From CBDFLD01 sp965249005 (GTDB lineage Bacteria > Acidobacteriota > UBA6911): a stretch of DNA of 64,000 bases. The stretch covers positions 145,276-209,275 of the forward strand of contig CBDFLD010000012.1 of the NCBI GenBank assembly GCA_965249005.1, written 5' to 3'. Shown one piece after another: positions 56,156 through 64,000 of the stretch. The translations under genes were made by a program, and so were the position numbers. How positions within the stretch are numbered: the first letter of the stretch is position 1; each line of letters begins with the position of its first letter. The notes below the pieces were generated by a model. It had not been told where the DNA came from, did not search any database, and saw only the letters and a list, made by a program, of their open reading frames with translations.

Positions 56156-56172
56156 TGTCTAAGACCCCGGTC

Positions 56173-56550
56173 ATGCGTGTCGTTCGGCCTACCGACAATT
56201 TGGCGACGATAAAGCATATGTATGTCGAGGGCCTTGGCTTGTCGGTTTTAGGTGAATTTGCTGATCACGACGGCTTCGATGGTGTAATCCTCGGCCTTCC
56301 CAACGAGCTCTATCACATCGAATTTACATCAAGAGCAGATCATGCCGTTGGGACTGCACCAAGTGAAGATCATCTTCTGGTGTTTTACATTGAGGACGAG
56401 GACCAGTGGAAGCAACGTTGTACCCGAATGCTCGCAGCCGATTTTCTCGAAGTGAAGGCGTTCAATCCGTATTGGGATATTCGTGGCAAGACGTTTGAAG
56501 ATGTCGATGGATATCGAGTTGTGATTCAAAATACAGTGTGGTTGGCGTAG
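56173..56550 (+). CDS. VOC/glyoxalase-superfamily protein
   Basis: 125 residues from MRVVRPTDNLATIKHMYVEG. A beta-alpha-beta-beta-beta fold is suggested by GLSVLGEFADHDGFDGVILG, ELYHIEFTSRADHAVGTAPS and SEDHLLVFYIEDEDQWKQRC, ending VDGYRVVIQNTVW. The metal ligands His and Glu of VOC enzymes are partly visible (YHIEFTS). Unknown substrate; similar proteins are annotated YycE-like. The upstream sequence belongs to an IS remnant; the ATG has no strong Shine-Dalgarno. Confidence 0.72.
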   Translation: MRVVRPTDNLATIKHMYVEGLGLSVLGEFADHDGFDGVILGLPNELYHIEFTSRADHAVGTAPSEDHLLVFYIEDEDQWKQRCTRMLAADFLEVKAFNPYWDIRGKTFEDVDGYRVVIQNTVWLA

Positions 56551-56673
56551 CACGGCGTTCAAATGCCCAGATTACGGCCGCTTTTGGCCGTTCTCTGAAG
56601 TTCAAACCTCGCGGGAAACCGTATCGCCAATGTCCGCTGTAACCCATGTCCCCGGAAAGGACCATGTGAAGAT

Positions 56674-56718
56674 TGGTACGCCCAGCAGGACTCGAACCTG
56701 CGACCCTCTGCTTAGAAG
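56674..56718 (-). pseudogene. 3' half of tRNA-Arg (UCU)
   Basis: On the minus strand: anticodon loop CTTCTAA, 3' stem GCAGA, T arm GCAGGTTCGAGTCCTGC, acceptor half TGGGCGTA and CCA. The 5' half is absent; the sequence before the loop is AT-rich and unrelated. Counterpart of the tRNA-Pro remnant at 43615, again starting at the anticodon loop. Confidence 0.75.
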
Positions 56719-57203
56719 TTATTTTCTGGCTATTGATTCTATTGCAGTTACACGACTTAACCCTGCACAGTCCTGCATAGAGCGGCAAAATCCTGCACTT
56801 TCTGCACCCTATACGCACCCTGATTTAACTACCCACACGGACGCGGGCGATGGTGACTCCGCGTCTCACCTATTCCGATTCGGCTCTTAGTTCCATCTCG
56901 GGTTCGCACCTATCGGTGGAGTTGGGTAGAGTTGGGTGACTTTGGACTGCCGCGGGCACACTTTGGGCACAGTCACCGCCACCCCAAGGTACCCCCCACC
57001 TCCACCCCATACCTTTATATATGGGTCCTACGGCACACACACATCTCGGACCGATTTGGGATTCTCAGGATGGTCGGCTCTCTTTTGGAATGGCCGATAT
57101 CTTGCTCAGATGGGCAAAGTTGCTACGTCAATCCCTCTTGGTGCCATTCTCCTGATTTTTGCAGGCTGATGAACTGGGCAGCGCCAATGGGCTTTTTGGT
57201 GGA

Positions 57204-57387
57204 ATGCAAAATGCAATCGCCAGGGTCAAGGAATCCGGCTTCCTCCGGAGTAATCACCATAGTATCTATGCGTGGGTACGAGCGGGTCCCATACGAGCCA
57301 AAAAGAATTTTTCAGAATTTTTTTAAAAAGACCAGACGCCCGGCGCAGAGCGAGGAATTGCCCATTCCCCGCCCCTAGGCGTTAGAA
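57204..57387 (+). repeat. Conserved block beside tRNA-Arg remnant (copy 2)
   Basis: Parallel to 43823-44007 (GCAATCGCCAGGGTCAAGG ... AAAGACCAGACGCCC ... GGCGTTAG). No gene is recognised in 56551-57429 apart from this and the tRNA piece. Confidence 0.7.
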
Positions 57388-57429
57388 TGGTGCAGACGTG
57401 AACAAAAAGCATGCGATTGAAGGTAACAA

Positions 57430-57913
57430 ATGGCAAGAACGTGTACGATCTGTCGGCATGATGTTAGCGATCACGGGAAAATGTATTTTTTTGAACGTGC
57501 GCCGAGAGGATTTGGATTCCTCTTTCAGAAAAGTCAGTCAGGTTTTGCTAGAAACCACTCTATCGACAACGAAAAGGTTCACACGTTACGGGTGCCCAAA
57601 CATCCCCCTGGGTGATGTTGCCACAGACAAATCGGTTGGGGAACCTTGATCCGTCACGCGCAACCGGATTGATGTCGATCACCGCTCGGGTGCACACCCA
57701 GTCGCCTCCGGCGACGATGATGTTGAGTCCTTATAACCGGCGTGTGTTCAGAAAAGCACGGTTTTCAGTGATCGTTAACAGCATGACAATCGAGACGGAA
57801 TTGACCGTGATTTGATGGCCGGAAAGCCATACAGAGAAATTGCGAAACGTTGCACAAGCACTACGAGAACATGTCTATCGAAGCGATTTATTGTGGACGC
57901 TCTGCCATTCTAA
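57430..57913 (+). pseudogene. 52-codon Cys-rich gene split by MITE copy 2
   Basis: MARTCTICRHDNRDGIDRDL and MAGKPYREIAKRCTSTTRTC are joined exactly once the MITE (57462-57780) and one GCATGA are removed; the frame then ends with TAA at 57911-57913. The CxxC followed by a GxPYREIAKR helix fits a family of small zinc-knuckle/HTH-like proteins often found beside mobile elements. The insertion breaks it after CRH. Confidence 0.7.
57462..57780 (+). mobile_element. MITE copy 2, IS21-like ends
   Basis: 319 bp. Ends TGTTAGCGATCAC and complement TGTTAACGATCAC (one mismatch). Target duplication GCATGA at 57456-57461 and 57781-57786. Inside are direct repeats TTCAGAAAAG near the right end, as IS21-type tips have. 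Confidence 0.9.
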
Positions 57914-57925
57914 GATACTAAGACT

Positions 57926-58747
57926 ATGGCAACCAACAGCACTCGTATTATTTACGGAACGGCTTGGAAGGAGGATGAAACACGCCGACTTGTGGAACTC
58001 GCTATTTCTCTCGGGTTTACTCAGATCGACACTGCGAACCAACCTAGACACTATCAAGAGCGGCTGGTGGGCGAGGCACTGCAAAACGTAGCACGCCAAG
58101 GGGTTGCGCGTGAGAGCTTGTTTCTCCAAACAAAGTTTACTCCAATTTCGGGCCATGACCATAGAATTCCATACGATCAAGAAGCAGACCTCAGGACTCA
58201 AGTGAAACAATCGTTTGCAAGTTCGCTGGAGAATCTACAGACTACTTATCTTGATTCCTACCTCCTGCATGGGCCGCACTCTTATTCCGGACTTGGAGAT
58301 TCTGATTGGGAAGTCTGGCGTGCAATGGAAGAACTCCACAAGTCTGGACAGACCAGAGCAATTGGGATTAGTAATGTGGGCGTGCAGCAGCTCGCGAGTT
58401 TAATTGAGCAGGCTGAAATCCGGCCAGCGGTAGTGCAAAACAGATGTTACGCAAGTCAGGGTTGGAATCGAGCGGTCAGAGAACTCTGTCGAACATCTGA
58501 GATAATGTATCAAGGGTTCTCACTTCTAACTGCTAATCCCTCAGTGCTAAGCCATCCAAAAGTCCAAGACATATCTAAGAGGCTTGGTAGAACTCCAGCG
58601 CAGGTTGTCTATCGCTTTTCAATACAAATTGGAACGATTCCCCTAACAGGCACTACGGACAGGACTCATATGCTAGAGGCGCTTGACGCTGCTAGTTTTG
58701 AACTAAACGAAGATGAGGTTCGCCTGATAGAGACAATCGAAGGGTGA
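57926..58747 (+). CDS. Aldo/keto reductase
   Basis: 273 residues, complete. AKR tetrad: D in FTQIDTAN, Y in QPRHYQERLVGEAL, K in LFLQTKFT and H in YLLHGPH. The NADPH-binding region includes GISNVGVQQL and the C-terminal IPLTGTT. Reduces carbonyl compounds; substrate unknown. Located 12 bp after the split Cys-rich gene, so possibly once cotranscribed. Confidence 0.9.
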   Translation: MATNSTRIIYGTAWKEDETRRLVELAISLGFTQIDTANQPRHYQERLVGEALQNVARQGVARESLFLQTKFTPISGHDHRIPYDQEADLRTQVKQSFASSLENLQTTYLDSYLLHGPHSYSGLGDSDWEVWRAMEELHKSGQTRAIGISNVGVQQLASLIEQAEIRPAVVQNRCYASQGWNRAVRELCRTSEIMYQGFSLLTANPSVLSHPKVQDISKRLGRTPAQVVYRFSIQIGTIPLTGTTDRTHMLEALDAASFELNEDEVRLIETIEG

Positions 58748-58980
58748 ATTCACTGCGTGGCATTTGGAAACCCCAACCTACACACCCCTACTACAGCTTT
58801 GCACTACTTTTCAATTTTGCAATGTCCGTTCCAAGATCCAGAGCAGTCAAAATGATTTCCGAATGGCCTGGGTAGTGTCCCGCGAGATTGTCGTCAGAAT
58901 TCCTAGACACTTGGGATCTCGGAGCCGATTAGGATTTCCTACCCCCAGCATTGAACCCACGCGACAACCACGGAGCCTAT

Positions 58981-59310
58981 ATGGCTCTTGCAGACGGGAC
59001 ACGGCTTGGTCCATACGAGATCCTCTCTCCTATTGGGGCTGGAGGCATGGGAGAGGTGTATCGTGCGAAGGACACCCGTCTGGATCGCACGGTTGCCATC
59101 AAGGTCCTTCCCTCTCATCTTTCCAGTGACGCTGAACTGCGCCAACGCTTCGAGCGTGAGGCCAAGGCTGTCTCCAGGCTGAACCATCCGCACATCTGCA
59201 CGCTTCACGACATCGGGCAACAAGACGGCATTGACTACCTGGTCATGGAATACTTGGAAGGCGAGACCCTGGCCGCCAGGTTGACCAAGGGGCCGCTGCA
59301 GGAAATCCTA
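58981..59310 (+). pseudogene. 5' fragment of a Ser/Thr kinase (K5)
   Basis: About 110 codons, from MALADGTRLGPYEILSPIGA through VAIKVLPSHLSSDAELRQRF to MEYLEGETLAARLTKGPLQ, then unrelated text. The leader TTGAACCCAC ... GGAGCCTAT equals the other copies. The fragment is followed within 30 bp by an integrase remnant. Confidence 0.9.
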
Positions 59311-59335
59311 TCGACCCAGATAACCGTTGGGAAGT

Positions 59336-59491
59336 ATGAAGATCGAGCAGGGAGAAAACATCAAGTACGTACAAGTTCAAATGGGCTACTCGGACATCAA
59401 GGTCACGCTCGATGTTTATTCGGATCTGCTGAAGGATTCCAACCCAGAAGCACCCGAACGTACCGATGAAATGGTCTTTGGGAAGTTGTGA
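59336..59491 (+). pseudogene. C-terminal remnant of a tyrosine recombinase
   Basis: MKIEQGENIKYVQVQMGYSD and IKVTLDVYSDLLKDSNPEAP form the end of a phage-type integrase: the QMGY-S-IKVTLDVY text contains the catalytic Tyr. 51 codons up to a TGA. The core upstream is absent and the ATG is fortuitous. It joins a kinase 5' fragment, so the breakpoint is between an integrative element and a kinase copy. Confidence 0.75.
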
Positions 59492-59721
59492 GCCGACTCA
59501 AGCGAGATTTTTGACGAATAGCACAAAATAACTGGTCTGTACCAAATGAATGGTCTGGGTAGCGTTACCCTGACGTACCCCTATGACTTTACCCGGGGAT
59601 TCCGAAGAAGTGACGCAGCCCACGCTGCGCAGCGTCGCCAATGAGCAATTCAGCAAGGTTCATGCTCTCCTTTTTCTACTCGGTAAAAAAATTCGTGCGG
59701 GCAACGATCGACGGCGCCAGA

Positions 59722-62232
59722 TCAAAAACCGAACTCCTTCTGGAACCTGGCGAACGCCTCCTCTGCCGAGCCCTTCATGAGGTAGAGCTTGCCGCGGACT
59801 TTCCGTTCCTCTCCGGGCTCCAGTTTTATTCCAAAATACGGATCCGCGTGGAAGCATCGGTTTCCCGGACTACTGGAGATTGAATGGCCACGTTCGAAGG
59901 CGAGCGCCACCGTGTGTGTTCCAGCGGCGTTCTCGACCAGAATGATGGGGGCCTTCGCCTCGACAGCGCCTCGAGGGTGGCGAGGCGGTGCATGAAGCGG
60001 CGGGATGAACCCGTCCGATCCCTGCGCTCCGCCAATCATGTACATCTCATTCATTCCGCCAGGGCGCCCCAGTTTCGAGATCGCGCGCAGCCGCTCACCG
60101 TCGAACAAATAGGTCCGCTCGAGCTTCGGATCGCCAATCGAAGGTGCTTCGTAAGCGAGCGGGCAAAAGTACCAGTCGACGTATTCCATCGTTCGATCGA
60201 GATCGTTGCGAATCGAAAGCTCGATATCGATCGTATCTTCGTGAGCGGTCAACTCGAGCTTGAAGCGTCCCTTGCCCGGCACGACGCAGTTCGCCGACAG
60301 CTGATCGGGCGCCTTGTCGGTGTCGAACCGAAAGTGGCTGTGCTCGTAGCCCTTCTCGCGTCCCTGAACATTCGTGGGCGGAAAGTGATCGTCGTAAAGG
60401 AAGCCCTTGTCGTAGCCGACGATCTCGCTCGTGCGCAGGATGATCTTTTCTCCCTCTTTCATCCAGGGTGCCCGTACCTCGGCGCATAGCCCATCGTCAT
60501 GCGGCGTGGCGACGAGCGTGCGCGCGACAGAATACGGTCCCTCCCAGGCGTAGGGTCGGAGCTCGATCTTTTGCGCCGTCTTCGTCTCGCCGCCGCGAAA
60601 GTCGAAGCCATAGAGGAACACCCGCTTCAGGTAGAACTTGGCCTTCCGGGCAAGTTTCGAGGCCTTGGCGCCGCCAGTCCATTTCACCTGGAGGTTCTTG
60701 TGGTCTCCCTTGACCGGAACACAATCGTCCCGCGTGAAGCCAGGAATCGGTTGACCGTTCCCGTCGAGAAGCTCGACTTGAAGGTAGCCCTCGTCGAAGC
60801 CGAGCTTGCTGGATTTCTTCGGCGGGCGGGTTACCAGATTCACGAATAAACTCTTGCCGCCCAGGTCTCGTGCCGTTGTCACGGCCGCGCCGATGGTGGG
60901 TCCACCGGCGGATGCGGCGAGCGCGTATGTGCGATCCAGTCGCCAGGAGGCACGACAAAGAGCCGAGTTAAAGGGTATGAAATGGGCGCCGTGGTCGACG
61001 ACCGTCTCCAGGTAACCGATCTGCTTTGAGGGCGCGCGGGTGTCCGAGACTTGCCGGTGCGGGCCCTCCGTACCACCGTAATAAACATAAAGCTTATCGC
61101 CCTCGACGATGAGGTTCTGGCTCTGCCAGAGCATTCCTCCCCCGTAGTCGCCGAGCGGCCCGTTATCCAGAGAGGGGCGCCGGTCCGGGAACCACCAGCG
61201 GCGGCCATCTCGGGAGGCGGCCGTGCGAAAATAAAACGTTTGGAGGATCGGGTTGTACATATTGACGATCGCGATATATCCGCCCTTCACTTTCAGCGGC
61301 ACGCATTCCTGGTACTGCGTATCGCGGTGATCGCGTTCGTCCCCTGTAAGGATCATTAAATGATCTTTCTTCCAGTGGACGCCATCGTTGCTCACGGCCC
61401 GGTAGCAGCTCCGGCGGGGAAAATCCTCCCAGACGGGGACGTGGTCGGTAGGCTTACCCGGCGCCCCCAAACGGTAATAGGCCACGTAGCCGAAGTCCGG
61501 ATCGCGGTAGAAGTAGGAAATATCCCCCTTCATCGGACCTTCGACCTTGCTTCCCACGCTTTCCCACTTGCGGCCGTCCTTGGAGCGATAGCGATAGTAG
61601 CCGGTCCCCTCTAACGTGTTCCGGCCCGCCCGAAAGGCGAACATCTTGTAGGGCCACTCACTCTCAGGATCGATGAAGACCGATGCGTAGGCCGAGTTTC
61701 CTTCGCTCAAGTCAAAGATGATATTGGTCTTGCTGTGCCCTGCGAAGGGCGCGTTCGACAGCTCCGGTCTCGACCAGTGGATTCCGTCCGTGCTCTCAAA
61801 AAGACAGATACGGCGGGTCCTAAAATTCTTCGAGGTCCAGGGCCTTTCGTTGTTCTCTGTGGTGACCTCGGGTTCCGTAGAGACGAGATACGCTTTCCAG
61901 AGGGAATCGATCGGATCTCTCAGTACCGACCCGTGAATTCCCACACCACCGGAGTCCCACGGCATGTCTCCTTCGATGAGCGGGTTGTTGGGATCCTGGG
62001 TGCCGAGCTCCACCCGCCAGCCAACGAGGTGCAATTCGCTGAAGTCATCCGGCATCAGGAGTGGCATGCGCAAGTCTTCGCCTGTCTGCGGATCAACGTC
62101 CTGGCGAACCAGCCAACTGTCCTTGAAACCGCCCTTGGAACCTTCTTGGGAACCGTCTTCGGAGAGAAGAACGCTGCCGCTGCCGGCAAAAAAGACATTG
62201 AGGACAAGGAACAAAACGATGGACGTTCTCAT
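59722..62232 (-). CDS. Large secreted five-bladed-propeller-type hydrolase-like protein
   Basis: 836 residues. Signal peptide VLFLVLNVFFAGSGSVLLS. Residues 80-430: repeated blade text (FESTDGIHWSRPELSNAPF, YRYRSKDGRKWESVGSKVEG, GDISYFYRDPDFGYVAYYRL, AVSNDGVHWKKDHLMILTGD) typical of GH43/GH32-like beta-propellers. A beta-rich accessory region follows (LDRTMEYVDWYFCPLAYEAP). I cannot identify a catalytic triad with confidence. Family resembles proteins of Planctomycetes and Acidobacteria taking part in glycan breakdown. No IS within; complete. Confidence 0.75.
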   Translation of the reverse strand: MRTSIVLFLVLNVFFAGSGSVLLSEDGSQEGSKGGFKDSWLVRQDVDPQTGEDLRMPLLMPDDFSELHLVGWRVELGTQDPNNPLIEGDMPWDSGGVGIHGSVLRDPIDSLWKAYLVSTEPEVTTENNERPWTSKNFRTRRICLFESTDGIHWSRPELSNAPFAGHSKTNIIFDLSEGNSAYASVFIDPESEWPYKMFAFRAGRNTLEGTGYYRYRSKDGRKWESVGSKVEGPMKGDISYFYRDPDFGYVAYYRLGAPGKPTDHVPVWEDFPRRSCYRAVSNDGVHWKKDHLMILTGDERDHRDTQYQECVPLKVKGGYIAIVNMYNPILQTFYFRTAASRDGRRWWFPDRRPSLDNGPLGDYGGGMLWQSQNLIVEGDKLYVYYGGTEGPHRQVSDTRAPSKQIGYLETVVDHGAHFIPFNSALCRASWRLDRTYALAASAGGPTIGAAVTTARDLGGKSLFVNLVTRPPKKSSKLGFDEGYLQVELLDGNGQPIPGFTRDDCVPVKGDHKNLQVKWTGGAKASKLARKAKFYLKRVFLYGFDFRGGETKTAQKIELRPYAWEGPYSVARTLVATPHDDGLCAEVRAPWMKEGEKIILRTSEIVGYDKGFLYDDHFPPTNVQGREKGYEHSHFRFDTDKAPDQLSANCVVPGKGRFKLELTAHEDTIDIELSIRNDLDRTMEYVDWYFCPLAYEAPSIGDPKLERTYLFDGERLRAISKLGRPGGMNEMYMIGGAQGSDGFIPPLHAPPRHPRGAVEAKAPIILVENAAGTHTVALAFERGHSISSSPGNRCFHADPYFGIKLEPGEERKVRGKLYLMKGSAEEAFARFQKEFGF

Positions 62233-62343
62233 TTCAGGTCACCCCCATGGTTCGCGGCACGATTTTGTAAGCAAGCTTATAGGGATTCTTATCCATGCGA
62301 TGCTGGGGAATCAAGAGTGAAATCGAGGAAGTGGTCCAATCCG

Positions 62344-62379
62344 GAATTTCCAATTTGGATCTCGGTTCCCAACATAGTA
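62344..62379 (-). repeat. 36-bp IS end, partner of 56120-56155
   Basis: GAATTTCCAATTTGGATCTC and so on to TAGTA, complementary to the element tip at 56120-56155. Here it stands alone and truncates the following gene, so it is a solo IS end or a recombination scar. Confidence 0.65.
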
Positions 62380-63456
62380 GCCTCGAGCCATGCCTCTGTT
62401 TTGACGGTCGGATCGATCGTGATTGAAAGCAGCGTCACAGGTCTCGTGGGAGATGTCACATTCGGGGATCCATCACGCCCTGGAGTTTTCCGAGCGTCGC
62501 TTCCGCTTGACGGTACGCCGTCGAAGTTTGCTGCTTACGCTCAGGTGGCCAATGGAGCGGGATTCTTCACGGGATTCGCTGCTTTCAATCCGAACGACGG
62601 CACTGTGACGATCGTGGTGTCGACCTACGACAGCGATGGAAACCTCACCGGGTCGGCAACCATCACGCTTGCCCCGGGAGGAAGGATCTCGAAGCTCTTG
62701 CCGGAAGTGGTGCCTGCATCCGAAGGCCAGGTGGGAGGCTATTTCACGCTGACTTCAGACCTACCGGTGACGTCATTCTCGGTTTTCGGAACCATCAGCC
62801 TGAGTGCACTATCGGCGGTGCCGCCCCAGGGAAAGAACTTAATGCCGCCCGATCCCTCTCCGGAACCGGCTTGCAGGCTGTTCGGAGACGACTTCCAGGG
62901 TAGCTTGCAGGGATGGACGGTTTCCGGTGCCACATGGCAGATTGTGGATGGCAAGCTCGAAGTAAGTAACATCGATCCTAATTCGCTTGCAGCGGCGCGC
63001 CATGCGCTTGCGGTTCCCAATCACTTCCGTCTCGAAATGGATATCGAGGCCGCTTCCTTTGACGGTAATTTCTATGGATTTCAGCCCTTTTCCTCCAGCG
63101 AAGAGTATCCGCTCAGCACGAGCAATGGCGATATCTTCATCGACGGCCTCGGAGCAGCAGTCACCTCGGACGGAAGAGCGGGGTTTCTGGGCTATGACGT
63201 CGATGACGAGAGCTTCTTGCTGCTGAATGGGACCGATTACGGAGCGGTTCAAAGCCTGGGGATCGAGTGGAGATCAGATGGGGTGAGTCTGATCGTCAAC
63301 GGAACGGTACGGCTGACTCTGTTACCGAGCGCGTTCGGAGCAAGCGAGCTCGCACCACCAAGGTTGGATCTGCTGTCGTTGTATGCGACAGGTACCGGGA
63401 GCCGGATCGGATTCGACAACGTGTGCCAGAGTCCACCGGGGGGCGCGAACCCATAG
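62380..63456 (+). pseudogene. Secreted beta-module protein, N-terminal part lost
   Basis: About 358 residues without native start: two modules as in the CAP protein at 41184 (VTFGDPSRPGVFRASLPLDG, GFFTGFAAFNPNDGTVTIVV, FSVFGTISLSALSAVPPQ) followed by a jelly-roll-like region (CRLFGDDFQGSLQGWTVSGA, RIGFDNVCQSPPGGANP). The last region resembles a laminin-G/concanavalin-like carbohydrate-binding domain. It begins at an IS end and lacks its signal peptide. Confidence 0.65.
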
Positions 63457-63480
63457 ACTGAATGGCAAGAGGAATACTGA

Positions 63481-63543
63481 GATGATCTCATTGAATCTCG
63501 CTTCCACGACCTGCTTCGCCGCATGAACTTCCCGAAGCGATGA
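63481..63543 (+). pseudogene. 3' tail of a TPR-type kinase, second copy
   Basis: ESRFHDLLRRMNFPKR* corresponds to DPRFQDLLRRMNFPQR* at 54788. Only 16-20 codons are left, joined 1 bp before family F copy C. Confidence 0.7.
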
Positions 63544-63544
63544 A

Positions 63545-63736
63545 GTGCAACCGCTCAGACCCGAAAAGATCGAAAAGGAATTCGTCCAGGTTGCCATTGA
63601 CCTGAAGGACGTGATTCTTCTGGATGGTGTTGATCCACTTCATGATCAACAACGATACCGCATCCGAAGTCACGACCTCTACGGACCACTACCCACTATC
63701 AAGATCGAAGACAACGGCGATTCGGGTTGCGTTTGA
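63545..63736 (+). pseudogene. Family F protein, copy C (truncated)
   Basis: MQPLRPEKIEKEFVQVAIDL, KDVILLDGVDPLHDQQRYRI, RSHDLYGPLPTIKIEDNGDS; 63 codons, then the homology with copy A is lost. Start region is shared with copy A. A frame change may have cut it. Confidence 0.6.
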
Positions 63737-63774
63737 CGTGGAAACTGCCAAGGTCGACCTCGGCGAGGACAAGA

Positions 63775-64000
63775 ATGGACAGATTAGATTCAGTAGATCG
63801 AAAGAGACGCTATGCGTTTGTCTCAATGGCGACCTCGATATTTTGGGCGGTTCCGTTTGTCATTGGCCTCGTCACAATAAAATCTTCAGATCTACCGATT
63901 GAGGTCGTTCCTTATCGTCAAGATCTTGTTCTCGTCTTTTCGATTGCGGTATTCGTTGCCGTCTTTGGGATCATAGTGGGGGCCATGACCCTAAACGCCA
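63775..64000 (+). CDS. Small membrane protein, cut by window end
   Basis: ATG with GAGGAC upstream: MDRLDSVDRKRRYAFVSMAT, then two hydrophobic segments (SIFWAVPFVIGLVTI and LVLVFSIAVFVAVFGIIVGA). About 75 residues visible with no stop before the edge. No family recognised. Confidence 0.55.
   Translation, partial: MDRLDSVDRKRRYAFVSMATSIFWAVPFVIGLVTIKSSDLPIEVVPYRQDLVLVFSIAVFVAVFGIIVGAMTLNA

Noticed and set aside
57430..57615. A 61-codon gene spanning the left part of MITE copy 2
   Set aside because: Its C-terminal part is the MITE itself; the reconstructed 52-codon gene explains the start.
61735..62290. Plus-strand extension of the beta-module protein upstream of 62380
   Set aside because: It is antisense to the 5' part of the 836-residue secreted protein; homology with the module starts only after the IS end at 62379.

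Overview
The window looks like an IS-rich, decaying stretch of a Gram-negative bacterial chromosome, most likely from an Acidobacteriota-like organism. The main pointers are several Pkn-type Ser/Thr kinases with TolB/WD40-like C-termini (N-terminus MALADGTRLGPYEILSPIG), DUF1080 and CAP secreted proteins, an SBBP-type protein and a lexA-imuA-imuB-dnaE2 mutasome. The assignment is an inference from gene content; no rRNA is present.

Layout. 1-8.1 kb: the end of a tad pilus locus (tadB, tadC, a 32-aa membrane peptide, a DUF192 protein, a TPR protein) hit three times by insertion sequences: IS1380 copies in tadB and the TPR gene, and an IS5/IS1182-type element in the DUF192 gene. In the DUF192 and TPR genes, removing the element and one target copy restores the reading frame. 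8.2-15.6 kb: a AAA ATPase faces a well-preserved SOS mutagenesis cassette, lexA-imuA-imuB-dnaE2, behind a perfect palindromic operator. 15.7-20.8 kb: a secreted hydrolase/DUF1080 fusion, then a glycosidase-like gene split by a third IS1380 copy and joined to a glycosyltransferase stump. 20.8-28.9 kb: an XRE-type regulator, an RNA-binding RRM protein, groES-groEL, and a three-gene operon (DUF1611/DgcN-like protein, alanine/ornithine-racemase-like protein, M81 peptidase) suggesting D-amino-acid or peptide catabolism. 29-41 kb: a mosaic of truncated genes (integrase, IS481, SBBP protein, ceramidase, FAD monooxygenase), IS3 and IS6 elements, an O-methyltransferase, a polysaccharide deacetylase with a GNAT protein, and a possible HEPN-like protein. 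41-64 kb: secreted CAP and beta-propeller proteins, a large family of Ser/Thr kinases, mostly 5' or 3' fragments, two 3'-half tRNA remnants, a second IS3-type element, two copies of a short MITE, an aldo/keto reductase and VOC, SnoaL and cupin proteins.

Recurring themes. (1) Kinase 5' modules (promoter, leader and about 50-110 codons) occur four times, and one sits directly in front of an intact winged-helix kinase with a TAATG junction. (2) Both full-length kinase genes are followed at once by a 50-codon stump of a second kinase. (3) An unnamed small protein family (called family F here) is present as four broken copies, two of them behind kinase 3' ends. (4) Two MITEs of 316 and 319 bp with IS21-like ends and 6-7 bp target duplications; one splits a 52-codon Cys-rich gene whose frame is exactly restored on excision. 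(5) Two tRNA 3' halves, both beginning at the anticodon loop, each lie upstream of a shared block of about 185 bp, which suggests remnants of tRNA-targeting integrative elements. No complete new defence or metabolic system is evident; the MITE, the kinase-module dispersal and family F are the least explained signals.
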